Part shown: positions 24,316 through 31,218 of the stretch, in pieces
Layout: every line of letters begins with the position of its first letter
Numbering within the stretch: the stretch's first letter is position 1
Assembly: GCA_017541325.1 (NCBI GenBank)
Contig: JAFXZI010000015.1
Coordinates: 1-49,810, forward strand
Direction: 5' to 3'
DNA length: 49,810 nt
Source of the DNA: Bacilli bacterium
GTDB taxonomy: Bacteria; Bacillota_I; Bacilli_A; RF39; UBA660
The notes under the pieces: model-generated
The model's database searches: none
Seen by the model: the letters and a program-made list of their open reading frames with translations, nothing else
What the model was told of the DNA's origin: nothing
Translations under genes and position numbers: made by a program

Positions 24316-25764
24316 ATGAAAAAACTAAGAATATTAATTATTATGCTTATGTTACTTCCTATGACAACATTTGCATATACTACTCAAAATAATGGAAAGA
24401 TATATAGAGTACCAGGAAAAACTCCAATTACTGCAAAAGGAGGTTCTGAATGTAATCAAACTGTAGAAACTTTTGTTGATTATCCAGTAGTAGGTGAAAA
24501 ACCAGCTACTAAAGCAAAAATGATTTATACTACTTCAGTGGGTAAGAAAACAATTGATAATATTACTATTGTTTGGAAAGAGATGAACGATTCTTATTAT
24601 AATAAATTTTTAGAACTTTATTCTAATCCAGATGATTTCTTTGACTATATTGATAATTTACCTGATATGACTACAGAAACATTCCAAAAAGACAAATATT
24701 ATTATTGGGATTTTGATAGAAACTCTCTAACTGAAGAACAAGAAAATTTAATTGAAGAAGCAGAAAACGAAATTACATGTGGACCACTATATATATATAA
24801 TGGAGAAAAAACATATGATAGTGAATTATCAGATGCATTATTTTATTCAATAAAACCACTTGAAAAAGATAATACTGTATCTATCACAAACGCTGCATTT
24901 ATTCATGGTAGTCCTGATTTATATGCAATATATGACGACTTTAGGGATATACAAGGCAAAGTAAATGGACTTAATATCAATTTAGATCTTAAATTTAAAA
25001 CTTTAAATGGATTCTATGTATATCAAGTAACACTTAGAAATGGAACTGATGAAGACCATGAAATAAATGTTGGTGATTTTGCTAAAAAAAGTGATTATAT
25101 TGACTATAAATTTGAATTTGCAGATGGATCTAACGTAATTAAAGCTATGTCATATAAGACATTATATATAACTGCAACATATAAAAATGAAGTACCAGAG
25201 AATGTTTTAGGAGAAGGATATACTGAAGCTAATGAAATAGAATTAAAAATAGGTAAAGATGAACCATTACCAGAAGAAGCTAATAATCCAAAGACTGGAG
25301 TGTCTACTGCTATAGTAGTTATAGGTATTGGAACAGCTATTGTTATATCTATAGTTAGATTTGGAATTAAAAGAAAAATTAAATATTTTATAATTGTACT
25401 AGCTACAGTAATAGTATTTGTACCATTTACTGCTAATGCAATTAAACAACTTACTATAAAAGTATCTACAAATGTAGAAATAATTAATAAGATTCAATTT
25501 AAACTAGATGGTAAAACATATTATGCACTTCCTGAAATGACTTGGGAAGAATGGATGAATAGTAAGTATAATACCGATCACTATGTAATAACTGATTATA
25601 AAGAGTGTGAAGATAGAACAGCAGAAGATTATAATAAAAGATATTTAATCTATCCAAAAATAAATAATCCTAGTTATCCAATTATAGTTGGTATTCATGA
25701 TGATATAATTTTAGAAAATCAATCATATACAACAGCTGAATTTGAAGCGTGCGAAGAAGGATAA
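24316..25764 (+). CDS. Secreted NPxTG-type membrane surface protein, paralogue of the gene at 1-621
   Basis: 482 residues. Signal peptide at 1-20 (ends TTFA), a large extracytoplasmic region (about 21-320) with three Cys, NPKTG at 324-328, hydrophobic helix (about 330-350), basic turn GIKRKIK, second helix ending VPFTANA (about 357-377), then an outside C-terminal domain of about 105 residues with ALPEMTWEEWMNSKYN. The C-terminal 160 residues share order and motifs with the partial protein at the left edge. One region (LKTLNGFYVYQVTLRNGTD ... MSYKTLYITATYKNEV) looks like an immunoglobulin-like or pilin-like beta domain. Likely a cell-surface protein, possibly cut at NPKTG by a sortase and at the second helix by signal peptidase; both are inference. 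Own promoter (TATAAT 24297-24302) and terminator. Confidence 0.75.
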   Translation: MKKLRILIIMLMLLPMTTFAYTTQNNGKIYRVPGKTPITAKGGSECNQTVETFVDYPVVGEKPATKAKMIYTTSVGKKTIDNITIVWKEMNDSYYNKFLELYSNPDDFFDYIDNLPDMTTETFQKDKYYYWDFDRNSLTEEQENLIEEAENEITCGPLYIYNGEKTYDSELSDALFYSIKPLEKDNTVSITNAAFIHGSPDLYAIYDDFRDIQGKVNGLNINLDLKFKTLNGFYVYQVTLRNGTDEDHEINVGDFAKKSDYIDYKFEFADGSNVIKAMSYKTLYITATYKNEVPENVLGEGYTEANEIELKIGKDEPLPEEANNPKTGVSTAIVVIGIGTAIVISIVRFGIKRKIKYFIIVLATVIVFVPFTANAIKQLTIKVSTNVEIINKIQFKLDGKTYYALPEMTWEEWMNSKYNTDHYVITDYKECEDRTAEDYNKRYLIYPKINNPSYPIIVGIHDDIILENQSYTTAEFEACEEG

Positions 25765-25781
25765 AAATATAATTGTAAATT

Positions 25782-25806
25782 AAGAGTATTTTATACTCTT
25801 TTTTTA
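25782..25806 (+). terminator. Intrinsic terminator after the NPxTG protein gene
   Basis: AAGAGTAT (25782-25789) pairs with ATACTCTT (25793-25800), followed by T5-7. Confidence 0.8.
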
Positions 25807-25882
25807 TGTAAAGAATATTAATTATTACTTGATAGGTATATTTAATAAAGGTAAAATATATATTGTAGGATAGGTGATATAT

Positions 25883-26728
25883 ATGTATAAAGTACACTAT
25901 AATAAACAAATAAGTCCTGATTCATATGAGATGCTTATTGAAGCACCTCTTGCAGTAAAACGTGCTATTCCAGGACAATTTGTAATAGTAATGACTAAAG
26001 AAGATAGTGAAAGAATTCCATTAACTATTTATGATTATGATAAAGAAAAAGGATTACTTTGGATAATTTATCAAGTAATAGGTGCATCTACTGAAGAATT
26101 ATCTCATGTTAAAGATGAAATATTTAGTGTAGTTGGTCCTCTTGGTAATGGAAATGAAATATGTTCTGATCCAGAAAGTTTCAAAGGAAAAAGAATATGT
26201 TATGTAGCAGGTGGAGTTGGTATTGCTCCGGTTTATCCACAAGTTAAATTCTTACATGATAATGGATTTGATGTAGATGTAATATATGGTTCTCGTAATA
26301 AGGAACTGTTACTTATTAGAGATAAAATAGAAGCTGTTGCTCATAATATTACATATACAACAGATGATGGTAGTTTTGGTACAAAAGGATTTGTTACAAC
26401 AGTATTAGAAGAAAATATTAATAATTATGATATTGTAGTTGCAATTGGACCAATTATAATGATGAAAAATGTTGCAGAAGTAACAAGAAAACATAATGTA
26501 AAAACTATCGTTAGTATGAATCCGTTAATGGTAGATGGTAGTGGTATGTGTGGTGCATGTCGTTGTGAAGTTGATGGTAAACCTAAATTTGCTTGTATAC
26601 ATGGTCCTGAATTTGATGGACATAAAATAGATTTTGATTTAGCTTTGAAACGTATGAAAATATATCAAGAAGAAGAAAAAATTAAATGGGATCAAATGAA
26701 AGCACTACTTGCTAAGGAAGAAGCTTAG
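25883..26728 (+). CDS. NfnA/SudB-like ferredoxin-NADP reductase subunit (FAD, 2Fe-2S)
   Basis: 281 residues from ATG 25883, preceded by ATAGGTGAT; the GTG at 25874 lies within that site. FAD-binding beta barrel with RIPLTIYDYD, NAD-binding Rossmann part starting YVAGGVGIAPVYPQ, and C-terminal 2Fe-2S Cys cluster MCGACRCEVDGKPKFAC followed by GPEFDGH. This matches the small subunit of NfnAB (NADH-dependent reduced ferredoxin:NADP+ oxidoreductase, flavin-bifurcating) and of sulfide dehydrogenase SudAB; PyrK is a more distant relative. With the large subunit 8 bases downstream it forms a cytoplasmic redox complex balancing NADH, NADPH and ferredoxin in a fermentative cell. Confidence 0.9.
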   Translation: MYKVHYNKQISPDSYEMLIEAPLAVKRAIPGQFVIVMTKEDSERIPLTIYDYDKEKGLLWIIYQVIGASTEELSHVKDEIFSVVGPLGNGNEICSDPESFKGKRICYVAGGVGIAPVYPQVKFLHDNGFDVDVIYGSRNKELLLIRDKIEAVAHNITYTTDDGSFGTKGFVTTVLEENINNYDIVVAIGPIIMMKNVAEVTRKHNVKTIVSMNPLMVDGSGMCGACRCEVDGKPKFACIHGPEFDGHKIDFDLALKRMKIYQEEEKIKWDQMKALLAKEEA

Positions 26729-26736
26729 GAGGAATT

Positions 26737-28095
26737 ATGGAAGATAAGAAAGTAAAAGGAAGATTGCAATCTCCAGAAGAACGTATTACTAACTTTAATG
26801 AAGTAGAATATGGTTTTAACGATGAAGAAGCTTTAGCGGAAGCAAGTCGTTGTCTACATTGTAAAGTTCCACGTTGTGTTGAAGGATGTCCAGTTAATAT
26901 TATGATTCCTGAGTTTATAGCACATATTAAAGATGGAGATATTAAAGCTGCATATGAAGTTATTTCAAGAAGTTCTTCACTTCCAGCTATATGTGGACGA
27001 GTTTGTCCTCAAGAAAAACAATGTGAAGCAATGTGTGTTAAAGGTATTAAGGGTGATGCAATATCAATTGGTTCACTAGAAAGATATGTTGCAGATCAAG
27101 CTTTAATCAATAATTTTAATGCAACAAAAAAAATAGAACAAAATGGTAAAAGAATTGCTATTGTAGGAAGTGGACCTGCTGGACTTACTTGTGCAGGAGA
27201 TCTTGCTAAGGCTGGATATGATGTAACTATTTTTGAAATATTACATAAAGCAGGAGGAGTTTTAACATATGGTATTCCTGAATTTAGACTTCCTAAAGAT
27301 ATAGTTGCAAAGGAAGTAAAAAGTTTAAAGAAACTTGGTGTTAGAATAAATACAAATGTGCCTATTGGAAATGCAATTACTCTTAATGATTTACAAAAAG
27401 AATATGATGCAGTTTTTGTAGGTAGTGGTGCTGGACTTCCTAAATTTATGGGAATTCCAGGAGAAGATGCTAATGAAGTATTCTCTGCTAATGAAATACT
27501 TACGCGTATTAACTTAATGGGTGCTTATAAAGATACAAGTAAAACACCAATAAAGAATCTTAAAAAAGCATATGTTATCGGTGGAGGAAACGTAGCAATG
27601 GATGCCGTTCGTTCACTAAAAAGATTAGGAGTAGATGCTCATTTAATGTATCGTCGTAGTGAAGAAGAACTTCCAGCACGTAAAATGGAAGTAGAACACG
27701 CAAAAGATGAAGGAATTGTCTTTGATGTACTTACTAATCCAGTAAGAATTTTAACTGATGAAAATAATTCTGTAATTGGTATGGAAGTAGTTAATATGGT
27801 TTTAGGTGAAGCTGGAGAAGATGGAAGACGTAGTGTTACAGAAGATGAAAAATCACTTCATAAAGTAGACTGTGATATGGTTGTTATGGCTTTAGGTACA
27901 AGTCCAAATCATGAAGCACTTAAAGGTAGTGATATTAATTTATCTGATAGAGGTCTTATTGTTGTTGAAGGAACTAAAACATCTCTTGATAATGTATATG
28001 CAGGAGGAGATGCTGTAACTGGTGCAGCTACTGTAATTCTTGCAATGGAAGCTGGTAAGAAAGCTGCTAAAGAAATAATAGATAATTTAAAGTAG
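26737..28095 (+). CDS. NfnB/GltD-like NADPH oxidoreductase subunit (FAD, two 4Fe-4S)
   Basis: 452 residues. N-terminal ferredoxin-like domain with two Cys clusters (CLHCKVPRCVEGCPVNI at about 39-55 and CGRVCPQEKQCEAMC at about 86-100). Then two nucleotide-binding folds: IAIVGSGPAGLTCAGDLAK for FAD and AYVIGGGNVAMDA for NADPH, and the C-terminal VYAGGDAVTGAATVILAM. Long-standing annotations call such proteins glutamate synthase small subunit; here no GltB-type large subunit is near, and the NfnA partner next to it makes the NfnB/SudA role more likely. AGGAGGAATT gives the ribosome-binding site. Confidence 0.92.
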   Translation: MEDKKVKGRLQSPEERITNFNEVEYGFNDEEALAEASRCLHCKVPRCVEGCPVNIMIPEFIAHIKDGDIKAAYEVISRSSSLPAICGRVCPQEKQCEAMCVKGIKGDAISIGSLERYVADQALINNFNATKKIEQNGKRIAIVGSGPAGLTCAGDLAKAGYDVTIFEILHKAGGVLTYGIPEFRLPKDIVAKEVKSLKKLGVRINTNVPIGNAITLNDLQKEYDAVFVGSGAGLPKFMGIPGEDANEVFSANEILTRINLMGAYKDTSKTPIKNLKKAYVIGGGNVAMDAVRSLKRLGVDAHLMYRRSEEELPARKMEVEHAKDEGIVFDVLTNPVRILTDENNSVIGMEVVNMVLGEAGEDGRRSVTEDEKSLHKVDCDMVVMALGTSPNHEALKGSDINLSDRGLIVVEGTKTSLDNVYAGGDAVTGAATVILAMEAGKKAAKEIIDNLK

Positions 28096-28114
28096 GGTAA
28101 TCCTACTTTTTTTG
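28089..28114 (+). terminator. Intrinsic terminator after nfnB-like gene
   Basis: AAAGTAGG (28089-28096) pairs with CCTACTTT (28102-28109), followed by T. The stop codon lies in the left arm. Confidence 0.8.
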
Positions 28115-28121
28115 TTATAAT
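28113..28121 (+). promoter_or_regulatory. Extended -10 promoter of the S11 peptidase gene
   Basis: TGTTATAAT directly behind the terminator T tract, 16 bases before the ATG, with TTGGTGAT between. Confidence 0.6.
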
Positions 28122-28137
28122 TAAATTGGTGATAATA

Positions 28138-29445
28138 ATGATACTAGATATATGTGAACAATCAAACTTTTTAAGTATTATTTTATGGTTTAAGTATGCT
28201 ATAGAATTTATTGGTATAGTAGTTCCTTTAATTCTAGTTTTATCACTTGGTATTGATTTATATAAAATAGTTGTTGCAAATGATCCTAATTTTAAAAAAG
28301 ATACTAAAAAAATGATTTCTAGAATGATTGCAGCAGTATGTATATTTTTTATTCCTTTTCTAGCTCGTCTTATATTATCCTTTGCAACAAGTAATGATTT
28401 TTTTGATAATAAGTGTTGGGATAATGCAAATATTGATACGATTAAACACTTTCAAAATATAGAAGAAAAAAATAAAAAAGAAGAAGAAAATGAGTTAAAA
28501 CGTGAAAGTGAAGAAGCTGCTCAAGAAAGAAATAGAATAAATGAAATTAGAGAAAGAGTTCGTCGTATAAATGAAGAAAAAGCAAAAGAAGCGCAAAGAC
28601 AAAAAGAAGGTGGTTCATTAAACTATTCAAATTCAATTGAGATACCTTCTTCAGTTTTAAATAATGCTAAGAATAGTAATCCAAGTATTATTATAGCTAG
28701 TGAAAATGGAACTGTTTTAGCATCAAAAAATGCTCATCTACTAAGAGAAGGTGCATCAACAACTAAAATATTTACTGGATATGCTGCAATTAAACTATTA
28801 GATTTACAAACTGATTATGTAGTTGGCTCTAAATTCGTTACTAATAAAGTTGGACAATATAATACTAATAAAATTGATCCAGGACAAAAGTTAACAGTTA
28901 AAGCCGCAGCAACTAGAGCATTTCCAGGATCTTCTAATTCAGCTGCTGAAGCAATAGTTGTTGCAATTGGTAAAAAATATGGGAATACCAATGATGATGC
29001 TAAAGCTCATGAATATGGTATTAAAAAGATTAATGAGTTTTTAATATCAAATGGATGTAAAGAAACTACTTTAAGTAATGGTAGTGGACTATCTGGTTCT
29101 AAGTATTATAAATCAAACGGAATATCTAAAAGTTCTGTTGGAATGACTGCTAATGATTTAACTATTATTACAATTACTGCTATGAATAATTCTGACTTTT
29201 TATCATCATATACTTCAAATACATCAAAGACATATTCATCATTAGCTAGTAACAAATCTAAAGATGGTCTATTCTTTATAAAAAGTGGAACTGGTTACCA
29301 TTGTCATGGTGTTTGGGGATTTAATCATGGGGGTAAAAGATACTATATTACAGTTTTAGGAATAGATTGTAAAAATAGTAGTGATGATAAATATAAAGTA
29401 GCAAACGATTTATATAACTATAGTAAAAATATATTAATAAAATAA
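28138..29445 (+). CDS. Two-helix membrane domain fused to an S11 D-alanyl-D-alanine carboxypeptidase
   Basis: 435 residues from ATG 28138 (after TTGGTGAT; TTG/GTG codons just upstream are part of that site). Residues 1-85 hold two hydrophobic segments (about 8-40 and 58-80) joined by a basic loop (NDPNFKKDTKKM), a layout like the TrbC/VirB2-type small membrane proteins. A charged coiled coil follows (about 100-155). From about 165 the S11 penicillin-binding domain begins: S207-T-T-K (SxxK), S265-S-N (SxN) and K382-S-G-T-G (KTG-type). It trims the terminal D-Ala of peptidoglycan stem peptides. Usual family members have a signal peptide and a C-terminal anchor, so the N-terminal membrane and coil module is unusual. 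Confidence 0.88.
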   Translation: MILDICEQSNFLSIILWFKYAIEFIGIVVPLILVLSLGIDLYKIVVANDPNFKKDTKKMISRMIAAVCIFFIPFLARLILSFATSNDFFDNKCWDNANIDTIKHFQNIEEKNKKEEENELKRESEEAAQERNRINEIRERVRRINEEKAKEAQRQKEGGSLNYSNSIEIPSSVLNNAKNSNPSIIIASENGTVLASKNAHLLREGASTTKIFTGYAAIKLLDLQTDYVVGSKFVTNKVGQYNTNKIDPGQKLTVKAAATRAFPGSSNSAAEAIVVAIGKKYGNTNDDAKAHEYGIKKINEFLISNGCKETTLSNGSGLSGSKYYKSNGISKSSVGMTANDLTIITITAMNNSDFLSSYTSNTSKTYSSLASNKSKDGLFFIKSGTGYHCHGVWGFNHGGKRYYITVLGIDCKNSSDDKYKVANDLYNYSKNILIK

Positions 29446-29455
29446 GAGGTACGTT

Positions 29456-29638
29456 ATGGGAATGTTTAGTTTTTTATTTGAAGATACTGATTTTCAAAAG
29501 AAGAAAAAAGAAAATGAAGAATTAGCTGGATTAGATAAATGGCAAAAAGAAGATATAAAAAAAGATAACTATAATTCATATAATTTTGAAGAAGAAGAGT
29601 TAGAAGATGATGATTATTATTTTGAAGATGATGATTAA
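29456..29638 (+). CDS. Small acidic protein
   Basis: 60 residues, starting 10 bases after the carboxypeptidase stop with AGAGGTACG as ribosome-binding site. Hydrophobic first six residues (MGMFSF), a basic patch (QKKKKEN), then a run of Asp/Glu with Tyr/Phe to the end (ELEDDDYYFEDDD). Probably cotranscribed with the S11 gene. No family recognised. Confidence 0.65.
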   Translation: MGMFSFLFEDTDFQKKKKENEELAGLDKWQKEDIKKDNYNSYNFEEEELEDDDYYFEDDD

Positions 29639-29652
29639 ATGATAGTTATCCC

Positions 29653-29681
29653 TTGAAAAAAATCAAGTTTTGTGGTATAAT
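29653..29681 (+). promoter_or_regulatory. Promoter of the riboswitch transcript
   Basis: TTGAAA (29653-29658), 17-base spacer, TATAAT (29676-29681) with TG one base ahead. The best-formed promoter in the window; predicted start near 29688. Confidence 0.75.
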
Positions 29682-29687
29682 ATCCAC

Positions 29688-29774
29688 TCGTAAATGGGAG
29701 TAGTCCTTAAATGTAGTGATACGACATTTCGTTAATTACTAACCGTATTACTAAGATTTATATCTGGACAAGAC
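29688..29774 (+). promoter_or_regulatory. Putative manganese riboswitch (yybP-ykoY type)
   Basis: Between promoter and terminator lies an aptamer-like stretch with the two conserved parts of yybP-ykoY RNAs: GGGAGTAG at 29696-29703 near the 5' end and a CAAGACTTT at 29769-29777 near the 3' end. GTAAATG (29690-29696) can pair with CTTTTAC (29774-29780) as P1 with one mismatch, TCC (29704-29706) with GGA (29766-29768) as P2, and AAATGT/ACATTT (29709-29714/29724-29729) form a side hairpin. The conserved CAAGAC is also the left arm of the following terminator, so ligand-bound aptamer would prevent termination, the known on-switch logic of Mn2+ members. Confidence 0.6.
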
Positions 29775-29799
29775 TTTTACTATAAAGGTCTTGTCTTTT
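29767..29799 (+). terminator. Riboswitch expression-platform terminator
   Basis: GACAAGAC (29767-29774) and GTCTTGTC (29788-29795) are perfect complements followed by T4. The left arm is shared with the aptamer. Confidence 0.75.
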
Positions 29800-29843
29800 A
29801 ATTTATATTTTTACTTTTTTCAAGACCTTTATAAAGATTTTTT
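29781..29843 (+). other. Alternative 13-bp hairpin downstream of the riboswitch terminator
   Basis: TATAAAGGTCTTG (29781-29793), which contains the terminator's right arm, is also a perfect complement of CAAGACCTTTATA (29821-29833). AAAGATTTTTT follows. It could be a second terminator, a leader stem masking nothing else, or an RNA-stability element; it ends 15 bases before the start codon. Confidence 0.6.
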
Positions 29844-29858
29844 GAAAGGGATGATATT

Positions 29859-30302
29859 ATGAGAAAAGTAAAAGTATTTTTAGGAGGAACTTGTGCATCA
29901 AGTACATGGAGAAGTGAATTAATTCCTATGTTAGATCAAGAAAGAGTTGAATTCTTCAATCCTCAATTAACTCCAGGAGCATGGAATGAGGAAGCACAAG
30001 CTGTTGAAGACTTTCATAGGGAAACAGATGATATTCGTGTATATGTTATAACACCAGAAGCAGAATTAGAGATTGGTTATTCACACGTAGAAGTGGTTGA
30101 TGACAGTAACAAAAGACCTGATAGAACAGTTTTATTAGTTATTCCTGAAGCAAATGGTAAAACATTCTCAAAGCATGGATTAAAAGTAACTTTAAAAACT
30201 GCTAAATTAGTTGCTGAAAATGGTGCTACAGTAGTTGAAAGTTTAGATGAACTTGCTGAGTTTTTAAATACTTACAAACCTAAAGTAAAAACTATTGAAT
30301 AA
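29859..30302 (+). CDS. Nucleoside 2-deoxyribosyltransferase-like protein
   Basis: 147 residues. VFLGGTCASSTWR at 6-18, FFNPQLTPGAWNEE (about 46-59), VYVITPEAELEIGYSHVEVV (about 69-88; family position of the catalytic Glu) and a C-terminal helix bundle, matching the Nuc_deoxyrib_tr2 branch of the 2-deoxyribosyltransferase fold. Such proteins exchange or hydrolyse the base on (deoxy)nucleosides or nucleotides; fold relatives include the TIR and DNPH1 NAD/nucleotide hydrolases, so the substrate is open. AAAGGGATGAT precedes the ATG. Expression should depend on the riboswitch upstream, an unusual pairing. Own terminator follows. Confidence 0.8.
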   Translation: MRKVKVFLGGTCASSTWRSELIPMLDQERVEFFNPQLTPGAWNEEAQAVEDFHRETDDIRVYVITPEAELEIGYSHVEVVDDSNKRPDRTVLLVIPEANGKTFSKHGLKVTLKTAKLVAENGATVVESLDELAEFLNTYKPKVKTIE

Positions 30303-30309
30303 CTATATT

Positions 30310-30341
30310 GAGACTAGTTAATTGAACTAGTCTCTTTTTTT
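30310..30341 (+). terminator. Intrinsic terminator after the deoxyribosyltransferase-like gene
   Basis: GAGACTAGTT (30310-30319) pairs with AACTAGTCTC (30325-30334), followed by T7. TGCTACAAT at 30343-30351 behind it is the next gene's extended -10. Confidence 0.9.
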
Positions 30342-30366
30342 ATGCTACAATAATCTTGGTGATAAT

Positions 30367-30987
30367 ATGAAGAATATAGTCTTTGATATTGGAAATATTT
30401 GTTTTTATTATGATATAAGTAAACTTCCTGGTCTTTTCTCAGATGATATAGATGAACAAAAATTTATTATTGATAATTTAATTAATTCTCCTGAATGGCA
30501 AACATATGATTTAATAGATACAGGTTTATTTAACATTACTGATATTATTAATATTCATCAAGATCGTACTGATCATTTGAAAGATAAATTAATATTTAAT
30601 TTTTGGCATCATTATTTAGATTCTGGATATATATCTAGTGATGTTTTATTACTAATAAAAAATCTTAGTAGAAATGGATATAAAATATATTTATTATCTA
30701 ATATGAATGATTCTTTTTATAATAAAGTTGAATCATCTGGTTTATTTGATATGGTAGATGGATATGTTTTATCATTTCAAGAGTGTGCTTTAAAACCTCA
30801 TACAGAGATATATAAAATACTTATAGATAGATATGATTTAAAAGTAGATGAAACTCTATTTATTGATGATTTAATTGCAAATGTAGATACTGCTAAGATG
30901 TTAGGTATGACTGCAGAAGTTGTAGAAAAAGATAATTATAATGACTTATTAGATAAATTAAAGAAAAATAATATAAATGTAGAATAA
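30367..30987 (+). CDS. HAD-superfamily phosphatase (YihX-like)
   Basis: 206 residues. Motif I is VFDIGN (D7 nucleophile; the usual second Asp is Asn, as in the YihX/epoxide-hydrolase-N group), motif II LLSNM (about 116-120), motif III Lys in ALKPHTEIY, motif IV FIDDLIANVDTAKMLG. Cap segment between about 15 and 100 is helical. Likely a soluble sugar-phosphate or nucleotide phosphatase; E. coli YihX is a glucose-1-phosphatase. Start follows TTGGTGAT. Monocistronic by its surroundings. Confidence 0.88.
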   Translation: MKNIVFDIGNICFYYDISKLPGLFSDDIDEQKFIIDNLINSPEWQTYDLIDTGLFNITDIINIHQDRTDHLKDKLIFNFWHHYLDSGYISSDVLLLIKNLSRNGYKIYLLSNMNDSFYNKVESSGLFDMVDGYVLSFQECALKPHTEIYKILIDRYDLKVDETLFIDDLIANVDTAKMLGMTAEVVEKDNYNDLLDKLKKNNINVE

Positions 30988-31028
30988 TTTGATAAAAAGT
31001 ATTGACTTTAAATTTTAAAGTAGTAAAG

Positions 31029-31037
31029 TGGTATTAT
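31029..31037 (+). promoter_or_regulatory. Extended -10 element of the small Cys-rich peptide gene
   Basis: TGGTATTAT 20 bases before the ATG. A TTGACT at 31002-31007 is 24 bases upstream, too far for a normal -35. Confidence 0.45.
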
Positions 31038-31057
31038 ATTTTTTAGAGAGGCAAGTT

Positions 31058-31171
31058 ATGAGAAGAAATACCAATTTACATTTAAACTTATCTAAACGAA
31101 TTCGAATATTTTTTGATATTTACTGTTTTTGCTGCTGTAAAAAATATAGATTAGAAAAACAAAGTGCGTAA
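31058..31171 (+). CDS. 37-residue basic Cys-rich peptide
   Basis: ATG 31058 follows AGAGAGGCAAG. The peptide begins MRRNTNLHLNLSKRIRIFF, continues DIYCFCCCKKYRLEKQSA and stops with TAA. Net positive charge and a CxCCC cluster followed by KK. It has its own promoter-like element, a good ribosome-binding site and a strong terminator, so it is a complete transcription unit rather than chance. It could be a metal-binding or antimicrobial-like peptide, or a leader; nothing in it decides. The relA-type gene has its own ribosome-binding site downstream. Confidence 0.6.
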   Translation: MRRNTNLHLNLSKRIRIFFDIYCFCCCKKYRLEKQSA

Positions 31172-31205
31172 TAAGAATAAAACTTATTGCGTGCTTTTTG
31201 TTTTT
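31164..31205 (+). terminator. Intrinsic terminator of the Cys-rich peptide gene
   Basis: 31164-31175 pairs with 31183-31194 over 12 positions (three G-U pairs) with a 7-base loop, then TTTTTGTTTTT. It includes the peptide's stop codon. Confidence 0.8.
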
Positions 31206-31218
31206 AAGAGGTGATAGT

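Noticed and set aside
26737-28095. Glutamate synthase small subunit (GltD)
   Set aside because: The domain layout fits, but no GltB-type large subunit is nearby and the neighbour is an NfnA/SudB-like protein, so NfnB/SudA is preferred.
29688-29774. Purine or 2'-deoxyguanosine riboswitch, tempting because of the nucleoside gene
   Set aside because: The conserved purine-aptamer loops and junction bases are absent, while the yybP-ykoY end motifs are present.
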